Below, in pieces: positions 27,007-36,300 of a stretch of 64,000 bases of DNA. Below the pieces are notes generated by a model. It worked only from the letters and a program-made list of their open reading frames with translations, was not told the DNA's origin and searched no databases. The position numbers and the translations under genes were made by a program. Position 1 is the stretch's first letter, and each line of letters begins with the position of its first letter. This DNA comes from Dolosigranulum pigrum ATCC 51524 (GTDB taxonomy: Bacteria; Bacillota; Bacilli; Lactobacillales; Carnobacteriaceae_A). Location: assembly GCF_000245815.1 (NCBI RefSeq), contig NZ_JH601103.1, positions 804,313-868,312 on the forward strand, read 5' to 3'.

Positions 27007-27882
27007 TTGAGTATTAAAGCTTCACAAGTAAAAGAATTGCGAGACAAAATTGGTGTCGGTATGATGGACGCGAAAAAAGCCTTAGTTGAAACTGACGGTG
27101 ATATGGATGCGGCAATCGATTACCTACGCGAAAAAGGTATGGCAAAAGCTGCGAAAAAATCTGATCGTATTGCTGCTGAAGGGCTAACAACTGTTAAAGT
27201 TGACGGGAATACAGCGGTTATTTTAGAAGTTAACGCTGAGACAGATTTCGTAGCTAAAAATGATAAATTCTTGGCCTTAGTAGACAAGCTTGCGAACGCT
27301 ATCTTGAAAGCTAAACCATCAACACAAGAAGAAGCAATGAAAGTTGATGTTGACGGTAAAACAATTGAAGAAACTATTCTAGAAGCGACAACAACAATTG
27401 GTGAAAAAATTACCTTCCGTCGTTTTGAAGTTATCGAAAAAGAAGACTCACAAGTCTTTGGTGACTACGAGCACATGGGTGGAAATATTACGGTATTAAC
27501 TGTAGTAGATGGTGGCAATGTTGATGCAGCACGTAACGTTGCGATGCACGTTGCAGCATTAAACCCAGAATTTACAACTCGCGACGATGTTCCACAAGAC
27601 AAGCGTGATAGTGAGCTTGAAATCTTAAAAGAACAAGCTAAAAACGAAGGTAAACCTGAGCACATTGTTGAAAAAATGGTTGAAGGTCGCTTGAACAAAT
27701 GGTTATCTGAAATCTCATTGACAGACCAACCTTATGTAAAAGACCAAGACCAAACTGTAGAAGAATACCTTGCAACTCAAGATGGTAAGATTAAAACATT
27801 CTACCGTTACGAAGTGGGCGAAGGTATCGAGAAAAAAGAAGAAGACTTCGCAGCAGAAGTTCAAAGCCAAATTAAAAAATAA
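27007..27882 (+). CDS. tsf: Translation elongation factor Ts
   Basis: Exchanges GDP for GTP on EF-Tu, 291 residues. The N-terminal UBA-like domain (KELRDKIGVGMMDAKKALVETDGDMDAAIDYLREKG) and the core signature LEVNAETDFVAKND are present. The start is TTG at 27007, 6 bases after AGGAGGA; no ATG fits. It is co-transcribed with rpsB and followed by a perfect terminator. Codon bias is that of a highly expressed gene. Confidence 0.97.
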   Translation: MSIKASQVKELRDKIGVGMMDAKKALVETDGDMDAAIDYLREKGMAKAAKKSDRIAAEGLTTVKVDGNTAVILEVNAETDFVAKNDKFLALVDKLANAILKAKPSTQEEAMKVDVDGKTIEETILEATTTIGEKITFRRFEVIEKEDSQVFGDYEHMGGNITVLTVVDGGNVDAARNVAMHVAALNPEFTTRDDVPQDKRDSELEILKEQAKNEGKPEHIVEKMVEGRLNKWLSEISLTDQPYVKDQDQTVEEYLATQDGKIKTFYRYEVGEGIEKKEEDFAAEVQSQIKK

Positions 27883-27900
27883 AATCATAACGATGACAGA

Positions 27901-27934
27901 AAACAACCCTGCACAAATAGCAGGGTTGTTTTTG
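27901..27934 (+). terminator. Terminator after tsf
   Basis: Twelve-pair stem AAACAACCCTGC/GCAGGGTTGTTT, 7-base loop and a run of T. It closes rpsB-tsf, confirming that no pyrH-frr follows in the same operon. Confidence 0.93.
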
Positions 27935-28017
27935 ACTTTTCAACATTTCGTGTTGGTCATTACTAATATTTTTAGTGATTTAAACGATAAAGTAACTATT
28001 CCTATTTTTATTGTTCA

Positions 28018-28046
28018 TTGACAAACAAATGATCATTTGTTAATAT
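28018..28046 (+). promoter_or_regulatory. Promoter of the fumarate-reductase-like gene with an 18-bp palindromic operator
   Basis: A consensus -35 TTGACA lies at 28018-28023, with -10 TAATAT at 28041-28046 (17-base spacer; TATTAT at 28044 would give 20). The spacer contains the perfect palindrome AACAAATGATCATTTGTT at 28024-28041, filling the whole space between the two boxes. A dimeric repressor bound here would exclude RNA polymerase. I cannot assign it: it is not a Rex (TTGTGA..TCACAA), CcpA or standard Fnr/CRP site. Confidence 0.75.
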
Positions 28047-28094
28047 TATATGTGTAAAAAATCACAATTATAATAAAAATAGGGAGTTTATATC

Positions 28095-29624
28095 ATGAAA
28101 AAATCAATTATAACAACATTAGCCAGTGTGACTCTTTTATTAGGTGCTTGTAGCGGGGAAGTAGATCAGACAAAGGAGAAGACCGAATTAATTCCGGAAG
28201 AACCACAGGATGAAACAACAACAGAAACAGCAGAAACAGATTCTAATTCTAGTGCATCGGAAGATATGTATGCAACTGATCCTGATAAAGTACAGGATTC
28301 ATACGATGTAGTAGTGGTTGGGTCTGGTGGAGCTGGATTAGCGGCAGCTATTTCAGCTCATGATGCTGGTGCTAGTGTAGCGGTATTCGAGAAAATGCCG
28401 GTTGCTGGTGGGAATACGAATGGAGCCAGTGCAGGGATGAATGCGTCCGAGACCATCTTCCAAGAAGCTGAAGGGATTGAAGATTCAAAAGAAAAATTCT
28501 TTGAGGAATCACTTGAAGGTGGAAAAGGAACCAATGATCAAGAATTGCTGCGCTATTTAACAGACAATGCGGCAGATGCCATTGAATGGTTAGACAGCTT
28601 AGGGATTACATTAAATAATTTAACAACAACAGGTGGTATGAGTGTTCCACGCGCCCATCGACCAGAAGATGGGTCACCTGTTGGAGAATACTTGGTAGAT
28701 GGTTTAATTGAAAACTTGAGTGAGCGTGATATTCCGTTATTTTTAAACTCAGAAGTCAATGGTTTAATGCAAGAAGATGGGGTAGTGACTGGGATTGATG
28801 TTGCAGTCGGACAGACGAATCAAATGTCCATACAAGCGAAGTCAACTATTATAACAACGGGTGGATTTGGTGCAAGTCCTGACATGTTACAAGAATTCGA
28901 ACCTGATGCAGCTGATTCTGTCACAACGAACCATGAAGGAGCAACTGGAGATGGGATTAAGATGGCTCAAGAAGTTGGTGCTGATGTAGTTGATATGGAG
29001 CACGTTCAAGTACATCCCACTGTGGATCAAACGGAGGGCTTTTTAATTACTGAGGCTGTTCGTGGAGAAGGTGCTATCTTAGTTAATCAGAAAGGCGAAC
29101 GCTTCTTTAATGAACTGGATACGAGAGATGCCGTGTCTGAAGCTATTCAATCGTTAGATGAAGGTTATTCGTATTTGATTGTTGACCAAGCATTGCGTGA
29201 ACGCGTGCCAGCTATTGATTTTTATGAGTCACAAGGATTAGTTCAGAAGGGAGAAACCTTAGCTAAATTAGCTGAAGAAATTGATGTAGATGCTGAAACG
29301 TTGGAAGCAACCGTTACAGCTTGGAATGAACATGTTCAAGCAGGAGAAGATCCGGATTTTGGACGAGAGACAGGAATGGAGCACCAACTTTCTGAAGCCC
29401 CTTATTATGCGATTAAAATAGCACCAGGCGTACACCACACGATGGGTGGCTTGCGAATTAATACTGAAACAGCTGTATTAGATGAAGCTGGAGAAGCTAT
29501 CCCAGGCTTATACGCAGCAGGAGAAGTAACAGGCGGAATTCACGGTCAGAATCGCATCGGCGGAAATGCAGTAGCTGACATTATTGTCTTCGGCCGTCAT
29601 GCTGGTGAAGAAGCAGCGAAATAG
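28095..29624 (+). CDS. Secreted lipoprotein FAD-dependent fumarate-reductase-like flavoprotein
   Basis: Predicted extracellular, lipid-anchored flavoprotein of 509 residues. The signal peptide ends in the lipobox LLGAC with the anchor cysteine C19. A T/E/S/D-rich linker to about residue 65 follows, then an FAD_binding_2 domain with VVVGSGGAGLAAA (G76-G81) and a C-terminal GLYAAGEVTGGIHG. Residues equivalent to the flavocytochrome c active site are present: H307 (VHPT), T319-E320 (ITEAVRG), the proton-donating R344 (DTRDAVSEAI), H447/H448 (GVHHTMGG) and R487 (GQNRIGGNA). This favours fumarate, although related enzymes use urocanate or other enoates. No haem sites, no FMN-binding domain and no flavinylation motif are seen. 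Confidence 0.85.
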   Translation: MKKSIITTLASVTLLLGACSGEVDQTKEKTELIPEEPQDETTTETAETDSNSSASEDMYATDPDKVQDSYDVVVVGSGGAGLAAAISAHDAGASVAVFEKMPVAGGNTNGASAGMNASETIFQEAEGIEDSKEKFFEESLEGGKGTNDQELLRYLTDNAADAIEWLDSLGITLNNLTTTGGMSVPRAHRPEDGSPVGEYLVDGLIENLSERDIPLFLNSEVNGLMQEDGVVTGIDVAVGQTNQMSIQAKSTIITTGGFGASPDMLQEFEPDAADSVTTNHEGATGDGIKMAQEVGADVVDMEHVQVHPTVDQTEGFLITEAVRGEGAILVNQKGERFFNELDTRDAVSEAIQSLDEGYSYLIVDQALRERVPAIDFYESQGLVQKGETLAKLAEEIDVDAETLEATVTAWNEHVQAGEDPDFGRETGMEHQLSEAPYYAIKIAPGVHHTMGGLRINTETAVLDEAGEAIPGLYAAGEVTGGIHGQNRIGGNAVADIIVFGRHAGEEAAK

Positions 29625-29640
29625 GATAGAGTAAAAAGAT

Positions 29641-29687
29641 AACCCGTAAGATTATTTATTTTCAATAATCTTACGGGTTTTTTTATG
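29641..29687 (+). terminator. Terminator, probably shared by two convergent genes
   Basis: Long perfect stem AACCCGTAAGATTATT paired with AATAATCTTACGGGTT, followed by a run of T on the + strand; an A-rich stretch on the other side (GTAAAAAG) makes it a fair terminator for the reverse-strand HAD gene too. Confidence 0.9.
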
Positions 29688-29706
29688 CTCAATTTTATTA
29701 AGTCCA

Positions 29707-30525
29707 CTATTTTAGTTCAATCCCAAAGTATTTGGCCAAGTATCGAGCAAGACCTTGTTCGTCGTTGGTATAATCAGTGATATCATTAGCAATTTTTTTA
29801 ATGGATGGGATGGCATTCTTCATGGCAACGCCGTGTCCAGCAAACTGAATCATTTCGTAGTCATTATCTTCATCACCAAGTGCGATAATATCCTTTTGAG
29901 GAATATTGTAGTAGTCGGCTATTTTTTCAACTCCCATGGCTTTTTGCACACCGGCTGCAACAATTTCTACGCAAGGTGCTTTACCGCCCCAAGTTCTAAT
30001 TTCTACTTTATCACCGTAGTCCTTAATAATTTGTTTTTCAATTTTATGTTGAAGGTGCTTGCTTGGTGTAAAGGCATTTACAGCGGTTGGTTGTGCCTGT
30101 AAGTCCTTAGTATAAGGCTCAGCAGCTTCTGATCCATCAGGGAAAAAGTCCTCATAAGGAACATATGGGCTACTGGTATAGACGTGTTGTCCCACCTCGG
30201 CAGAAATTAATTGAATTTCTTTTTTGTCTTTTAACTGGAATAGGTCGTGCATTAAATCAGTTGATAAATATTTATGGTACGCATATGCCCAATCAGCATG
30301 ATTTGGGAAATGGCACCAAGCCCCGTTAAAGTTGACGATAGGGGTATCTAAGCCTAGTGTATCATAATGTTGATAACTGGTTCGATACGGGCGTCCAGTG
30401 ACAATTGAGACAATATGTCCTTGTTTACGCAGTTGTTGAATAACGTCGATAGTTAGCGGATCAATCGTTGTTTGTTCATTTAAAGTTGTTCCATCTAGAT
30501 CAATAGCAATTAACTTTTTATTCAT
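29707..30525 (-). CDS. Cof-type HAD-IIB family sugar-phosphatase-like hydrolase
   Basis: Cytoplasmic HAD phosphatase with a C2B cap, 272 residues, the only reverse-strand gene in the window. Motif I AIDLDGTTLNE is at the N-terminus, motif II SIVTGRPYR follows, the cap spans about 85-195, and motif IV ALGDEDNDYEMIQFAGHGVAMKNA is near the end. Members dephosphorylate sugar phosphates or flavin nucleotides; the substrate cannot be told from sequence. A good ribosome-binding site (GGAGGCCACC on the reverse strand) precedes the start. It converges on the fumarate-reductase-like gene and diverges from the SufT-like gene. Confidence 0.92.
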   Translation of the reverse strand: MNKKLIAIDLDGTTLNEQTTIDPLTIDVIQQLRKQGHIVSIVTGRPYRTSYQHYDTLGLDTPIVNFNGAWCHFPNHADWAYAYHKYLSTDLMHDLFQLKDKKEIQLISAEVGQHVYTSSPYVPYEDFFPDGSEAAEPYTKDLQAQPTAVNAFTPSKHLQHKIEKQIIKDYGDKVEIRTWGGKAPCVEIVAAGVQKAMGVEKIADYYNIPQKDIIALGDEDNDYEMIQFAGHGVAMKNAIPSIKKIANDITDYTNDEQGLARYLAKYFGIELK

Positions 30526-30656
30526 TCAGGTGGCCTCCATCTTCTTTTGTATATATAAGTGTACCATGATTATTTTAGAACTTAAAGGATGAACTTAAGC
30601 TTGTTATGAGGAGGAAATCCCAGAGTAATTATTAATAGAAGTGATAAAATGATTAA

Positions 30657-30685
30657 TTAGACATTTAAGGTGAATATGGTAAACT
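30657..30685 (+). promoter_or_regulatory. Promoter of the SufT-like gene
   Basis: TTAGAC at 30657-30662, a 17-base spacer and extended -10 TG-G-TAAACT (hexamer 30680-30685), 31 bases before the ATG. Confidence 0.7.
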
Positions 30686-30715
30686 AGTAGGCGAGGAAGA
30701 ATAAGGAGGAGCATT

Positions 30716-31057
30716 ATGTCTGAAGAAAATGCAACATGGACAGACGCAGATATTGAACAGGTTAAGAAAAAAGTGCTGCAAGCGATGGAGACAGTGATTG
30801 ATCCGGAGTTAGGAATTGATATTGTTAACTTGGGATTGGTCTATGAAGTGAATGTTTTCAATGGTGGGTATTGTGAGATTAAAATTACACTGACGACGAT
30901 GGGATGTCCACTTGCAGATGTGATTACGGGAGATATTATTGAAGCAGTGGATAAAGTAGATGAGGTTACGGAAACTGATGTGAAGCTCGTCTGGTACCCA
31001 GCTTGGGATACATCGCGAATGACACGTTATGCGCGAATTGCATTAGGAATTCGATAA
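30716..31057 (+). CDS. MIP18/SufT-like iron-sulfur cluster assembly factor (DUF59)
   Basis: Small cytoplasmic protein of 113 residues of the MIP18 (DUF59, PaaD/YitW) family, which helps load Fe-S clusters on target proteins. The pattern METVIDPELGIDIVNLGLVYEV, the TLTTMGCPLADVI segment with the conserved cysteine and a C-terminal VKLVWYPAWDTSRMT match the family. It is a stand-alone gene with its own promoter; no suf operon is seen nearby. The name SufT fits by family, not by context. Confidence 0.9.
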   Translation: MSEENATWTDADIEQVKKKVLQAMETVIDPELGIDIVNLGLVYEVNVFNGGYCEIKITLTTMGCPLADVITGDIIEAVDKVDEVTETDVKLVWYPAWDTSRMTRYARIALGIR

Positions 31058-31124
31058 TTTTTGAAAATGACAAGTTATTAAGTATGAATAAGGGCAGATA
31101 AGTAGAAGGAATGAAGGTGAGTGG

Positions 31125-33347
31125 ATGAACTATACAGCGGGGGTTGAGTTGGCGGTTGAGAAAGCAAGACAAAAGGCATATGACCAGTCTCATCGTCGAT
31201 TAGAGATACCGCATATGTGGAGTGTGTTGATTGAAGAGGAACGAACGCAAGCGATTTATCAGGAACTTCAAGTGGATCTAGAGAAATTACAAGAAGTGGT
31301 TGAAGCAGAGATGGCGAAATTATCCACTACATCTAAGGAACAATCACCTCAAGATAAACAGATGAGTCATCAACTCTACCATGTGTTCAAAGATGCACGG
31401 GACTTAGCGACGAAATATGAGTATGAATCGATTAATATTGATTTATTATTAGTAAGTGTGATGAATCGTTATTATCATCCGATTGTACAAGAGATTGCAC
31501 AGTATGGGATTGGTCGGGCTGAGATTTTTCGGGCTATTCGAATTTTAAATGGCGAGAGTAATATGTCTGAAGAGTCGGAAGAACGTTACCTGGACCAGTA
31601 TGCGGTTAATTTATCGGCATTGAACCGTCAAGGAGAGATCGGTCATGTGGTCGGACGTGATGAGGAGACCGATCATATGATTCAAATTCTCTCGCGGAAG
31701 ACAAAAAATAACCCGATTCTAATTGGTGAGCCTGGAGTGGGGAAGACAGCAATTGTGGAAGGATTGACAGCGCGGCTTGCTTCAACTGAAGCACCAGCTA
31801 ATTTACAAGGAGCTACTATTTATTCGCTTAGTTTAGGGGCCTTAGTAGCGGGAGCTTCTTTTCGTGGGGAATTCGAAGCCCGGATGAAGGCCGTACTGGA
31901 AGAATTGCAAGCGGAGGAGAAGGCGATATTATTTATCGATGAGATACATACGATTGTTGGAGCAGGGAATGCAGAAGGATCTTTGGATGCGGGTAATTTG
32001 ATGAAACCTCTCTTAGCACGGGGAACGATTAAAGTGATTGGCTCAACAACGCGAGCAGAGTATCGCAAGCACTTCCAAAAAGATCGGGCACTAGTTCGTC
32101 GTTTCCAACCTATTCAAATTAAAGAACCATCCGTGGAAGAGACAATAACAATTTTACGCGGGATTCGTCCGGAGTATGAGGCATTTCATCAATTAAGTAT
32201 CTCAGATGAAGCTTTAGAGTTGTCAGCGACCTTATCGAAGCGGTATATTCCAGAGCGTCACTTACCTGATAAAGCGATCGATGTGATGGATGAAGCAGCT
32301 GCTAAGTTGCGCATTACTACCGAGATAGATACCGCGAAGCGCGTGGTGGATGATCAGGCTATTTATAGTTTGATTGCGAAGAAGACGGGGATTCCAGTTC
32401 ATAAGTTACAGTCTGATGAACGCAAGCAGTTAATGCACTTAGAAGAGACATTATCTTCGCAGGTTATTGGTCAAACGGAAGCGGTCAGTGCCGTTTCGGA
32501 CGCGATTATTCGTTCGCGTGTCGGTATTCAAGATCCGAACCGGCCACTTGGATCATTCTTATTTTTAGGCCCTACTGGAGTGGGAAAGACCGAGCTGGCA
32601 AAAGTACTAGCTAGGGAATTGTTTGAATCAGAGGATAATATGATTCGCTTAGATATGAGTGAATATATGGAAAAACATTCAGTTTCACAGTTAATTGGTT
32701 CTCCACCAGGCTATGTTGGTCATGATGATGGTGGTCAGTTGACAGAGGCTGTTCGATTTAATCCATATAGTATTATTTTATTTGATGAAGTGGAAAAAGC
32801 GCATAAGGATGTCTTTAACTTACTATTACAAGTGTTAGATGATGGTGTATTAACAGATGCAAAAGGACGCCGTGTTGATTTTAAAAATACCATTCTTATT
32901 TTGACGAGTAATATTGGTGCGCATTTATTGCTCGATCAAGTGAAGGCAGGAGACGATACGCCTGAAATTTCCTCAGAGGTAAGAGAGGCGTTGCATGAAA
33001 TGTTGCGTCAGCATTTTAGACCAGAATTTTTAAACCGCATTGATGAAGTGGTGACCTTTAAACCACTTTCAATGGCAGTCATGGCGGGAATTGTTGAATT
33101 ACAATTAGCAACGCTGCAAGAGCGACTCCAAGCTCAAAATATTGTGTTAGCCATTACCGATCAGGCTAAGAAGTGGATTGCTCAAGAAGCTTATGATCCA
33201 GCTTATGGGGCACGACCGATCAGACGCTTTTTGACAACACATTTAGAAACCCCAATTGCCAAAATGATCATTGCTGAAGAGATTGAAGCGGGTCAGCAGC
33301 TGACGATAGATGTAACTGATGAATCTTTGAAGATTAATGTACAGTAA
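31125..33347 (+). CDS. Hsp100 AAA+ ATPase, ClpB-like but lacking the middle domain
   Basis: Two-ring AAA+ unfoldase of 740 residues. The N-domain spans 1-145. D1 has Walker A GEPGVGKT (201-208) and Walker B ILFIDE; D2 has GPTGVGKT (482-489) and the pore loop GYVG. The D2 C-terminus (YDPAYGARPIRR, LETPIAKMI) resembles ClpB, and there is no [I/L/V]GF/L tripeptide for ClpP docking before RPEFLNRIDEV. D1 ends at AAAKLRIT (~398) and runs straight to VVDDQAIYSLIAKKTGIPV, so the ~125-residue coiled-coil middle domain of ClpB, and also the UVR domain of ClpC, is absent. No CtsR-type heptad repeat is visible upstream. Alternative names are ClpA- or ClpC-like. Confidence 0.85.
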   Translation: MNYTAGVELAVEKARQKAYDQSHRRLEIPHMWSVLIEEERTQAIYQELQVDLEKLQEVVEAEMAKLSTTSKEQSPQDKQMSHQLYHVFKDARDLATKYEYESINIDLLLVSVMNRYYHPIVQEIAQYGIGRAEIFRAIRILNGESNMSEESEERYLDQYAVNLSALNRQGEIGHVVGRDEETDHMIQILSRKTKNNPILIGEPGVGKTAIVEGLTARLASTEAPANLQGATIYSLSLGALVAGASFRGEFEARMKAVLEELQAEEKAILFIDEIHTIVGAGNAEGSLDAGNLMKPLLARGTIKVIGSTTRAEYRKHFQKDRALVRRFQPIQIKEPSVEETITILRGIRPEYEAFHQLSISDEALELSATLSKRYIPERHLPDKAIDVMDEAAAKLRITTEIDTAKRVVDDQAIYSLIAKKTGIPVHKLQSDERKQLMHLEETLSSQVIGQTEAVSAVSDAIIRSRVGIQDPNRPLGSFLFLGPTGVGKTELAKVLARELFESEDNMIRLDMSEYMEKHSVSQLIGSPPGYVGHDDGGQLTEAVRFNPYSIILFDEVEKAHKDVFNLLLQVLDDGVLTDAKGRRVDFKNTILILTSNIGAHLLLDQVKAGDDTPEISSEVREALHEMLRQHFRPEFLNRIDEVVTFKPLSMAVMAGIVELQLATLQERLQAQNIVLAITDQAKKWIAQEAYDPAYGARPIRRFLTTHLETPIAKMIIAEEIEAGQQLTIDVTDESLKINVQ

Positions 33348-33359
33348 GGAGTAAGCAAG

Positions 33360-36300
33360 ATGACGGTTGTGAATCTACAGGTAAAAAGCTCATATACATT
33401 GTTAGAGAGTCCGATTAAGGTAAAAGACTTAGTGCAACAAGCAGCTGAGATGAATTATAGTGCCATTGCACTGACGGATCACAATGTCTTATATGGTGCA
33501 GTTGAGTTTTACCAGGCAGCCAAAAAGTACGGTATCCAACCGATAATTGGTCTAACATTGGATGCAGAAGGTTTCACTAGTGCGAGTGTAACTTATCCGC
33601 TTATTTTGTTAGCGAAAGACTTTAGAGGGTATCAAGCACTAATAAAATTGTCCAGTTACCAACGTAAAGCGCAAGAAGCTGTGTCACTTGAGCGTATAAA
33701 GGAACTGTCGTCAACTTTAATTATCATTGTTCCAACACTTCAAAGTGAGTTACATCAATTATATCTTGGGCACAAAGAAGAAGCTATTAGGGAATTAGTC
33801 GCGGATATAGCCGCTCAATTCCCAGATAGTTTTTTAGGAATCAGTCCGGAGCAGGAGAATACGTTTGTTCAATTACTAGAAGCAGCAGGTGGCGAGTTGG
33901 TTGCTTTGGGAGATGTGCAATATCTTAAGGCTGAGGATGCGTTTGCGACCGAAGTGCTAAAGGCAATTGATCGTGGTCAGCCGGTTGATCGTCAAGCTGA
34001 TTTGACAGGTGAGTACGCGCTGAAAACTCCAGAAGAATTTAGCGCAGTTTTTCATAAAATGGGGTTACAAGAAGCGGTAGATCGTACTGCCTTAATTGCT
34101 GATCGTATTGATATTGAGCTTCCTCTGGGGCAACAATTATTACCGAAGTATCAGACACCGGAGCAGATGGATGCGGATAGTTATTTAAGACAATTGGCTG
34201 AAGAAGGTTTGCGGCGTCGGATAGTAGATGTAACAGAAGATTATCGTGAGCGTCTGGATAAAGAATTGTCGGTTATTTCGACGATGGGTTTTTCGGACTA
34301 TTTCTTAATTGTATGGGATATTATGACGTATGCAAGACGTGAGCAGATTGAAACAGGTTTTGGGCGGGGATCAGCGGCGGCTTCGCTCGTTGCTTATGCT
34401 CTTGAAATTACCAATATCGATCCAATTGAGTATGATTTATTGTTCGAGCGCTTCTTGAATGAGCAGCGGTATACAATGCCGGATATTGATTTGGATTTTC
34501 CTGATAATAAACGAGATAAAATTTTACAATATGTGCGCGATACCTATGGCGATGAGCACGCAGCCCAAATCTCAACATTTAGTACGCTAGCTGCTAAAAG
34601 TTCTGTTCGTGATACGTTGCGCGTATTTGGAGCAGATAGCGAGGAGATGAAGCAATGGTCACAAGCAATTCCCACGTCCCAACAACGCCATATTAGTCTG
34701 GAAATTGCTTATGAGGAATCAGCTTCCTTACGCGAGTTAGTAGCGCGTAGCAACCGTAATAAACAAATTTTTCAAATCGCTAAAACAATTGAAGGCTTAC
34801 CGCGAAATGTTTCCACTCATGCGGCCGGGGTAGTAATCTCTGATATTCCCCTTGAAGAAAATGTTCCCTTGCAATTAGGGAGTGGGGAATTATTGACCAC
34901 CCAATATACAATGGAAGATACTGAAGCGATTGGGTTGTTAAAGATGGATTTCTTGGCGTTGAAGAACTTGACAATTTTGGCCAATTGTTTTCATTATTCC
35001 GCATATGAGGGATCAAGTAGTGCTCTGACAAAAGCTGACATTCCACTTAATGATCCAGAGACATTAAAGCTTTTTGCGAGAGGCGATACGAATGGTATTT
35101 TCCAGTTTGAATCGGAAGGGATCAAGCAAGTACTTAAGCGTATGCGCCCGTCCTCATTTGAAGATATTGTGGCGACTAACGCGCTCTACCGCCCCGGACC
35201 GATGAAGCAAATACAGCACTTTATTGATCGGAAACAGGGGAAAGAAGCCATCCAATATCCACATGAAGATTTGAAATCTATTCTTGAAGTGACGTATGGC
35301 GTCATGGTGTATCAAGAACAGGTTATGCAAGTAGCGACCACCTTGGCCGGGTATTCACTTTCTGAAGCGGACCAATTAAGACGTACGATGTCTAAAAAAA
35401 TTCAGTCAGAAATGGATCAAGGACGTGACTCATTCATTCAAGGGGCATTACAGCAAGGTTATAGTCAAACAATAGCGAATCAAGTGTATGATTACATTGA
35501 ACACTTTGCTAATTATGGATTTAATCGAGCGCATGCGGTGGCCTATTCAATGGTAGCTTATCAATTAGCTTATATGAAGGTGCACTATCCGAAGTCATTT
35601 TTTGCTGCAATATTAAAATCTGAATTTGGTCATGATAAAAAACAAGCGCTCTATAATTTAGAGATGAAAGATCGTGGGATTACAGCGATGGGACCAGATA
35701 TTAATCGAAGTTTTGGCTTGTTTTCGGTTGTTAATGAAGGTATTTTATTTGGTTTAAGTACGGTTAAGGGGATTACAAGTGAATTCTCGAAGCACATTAT
35801 CGAAAAGCGACAAGTCGTTGGACAATTTAAGGATCTAATTCATTTTATTGAGCAGCTAGATGAGCGGTGGTTGAAGGTTGAATACATTCGTCCATTAATC
35901 GAAGTGGGCGCATTTGACAACTTACCACACAACCGTCAGACATTACTAAATTCATTAGCGGATATTATTCAATCAGTTAAGATTAGTGGACAAAATATGG
36001 AATTATTCCATATGATGAAACCTCGAATGCAACAAGCGTCTGACTTTTCGCTCAAAGAAAAGTTGGATATGGAGATGGATTTAACAGGGTTTTATTTTTC
36101 CGGACACCCGACAAAGCAATATCAATCTTTACGCAAAGTATTGCCACTGAGTTATATTGCCAAAGCAGAAGAAGGCTCGCCGAAGTACATCTTAGCTAGT
36201 GTGACCGATATTCATATTATCCAAACGAAAAAAGGGTTACCGATGTCATTTGTGACATTGGCGGATGAAACCGGTGTAATGAAAATGATTCTATTTCCTG

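Noticed and set aside
29755..30102. 115-codon forward reading frame
   Set aside because: Opposite the reverse-strand HAD phosphatase, which has clear motifs; Phe/Asn-rich translation without family features.
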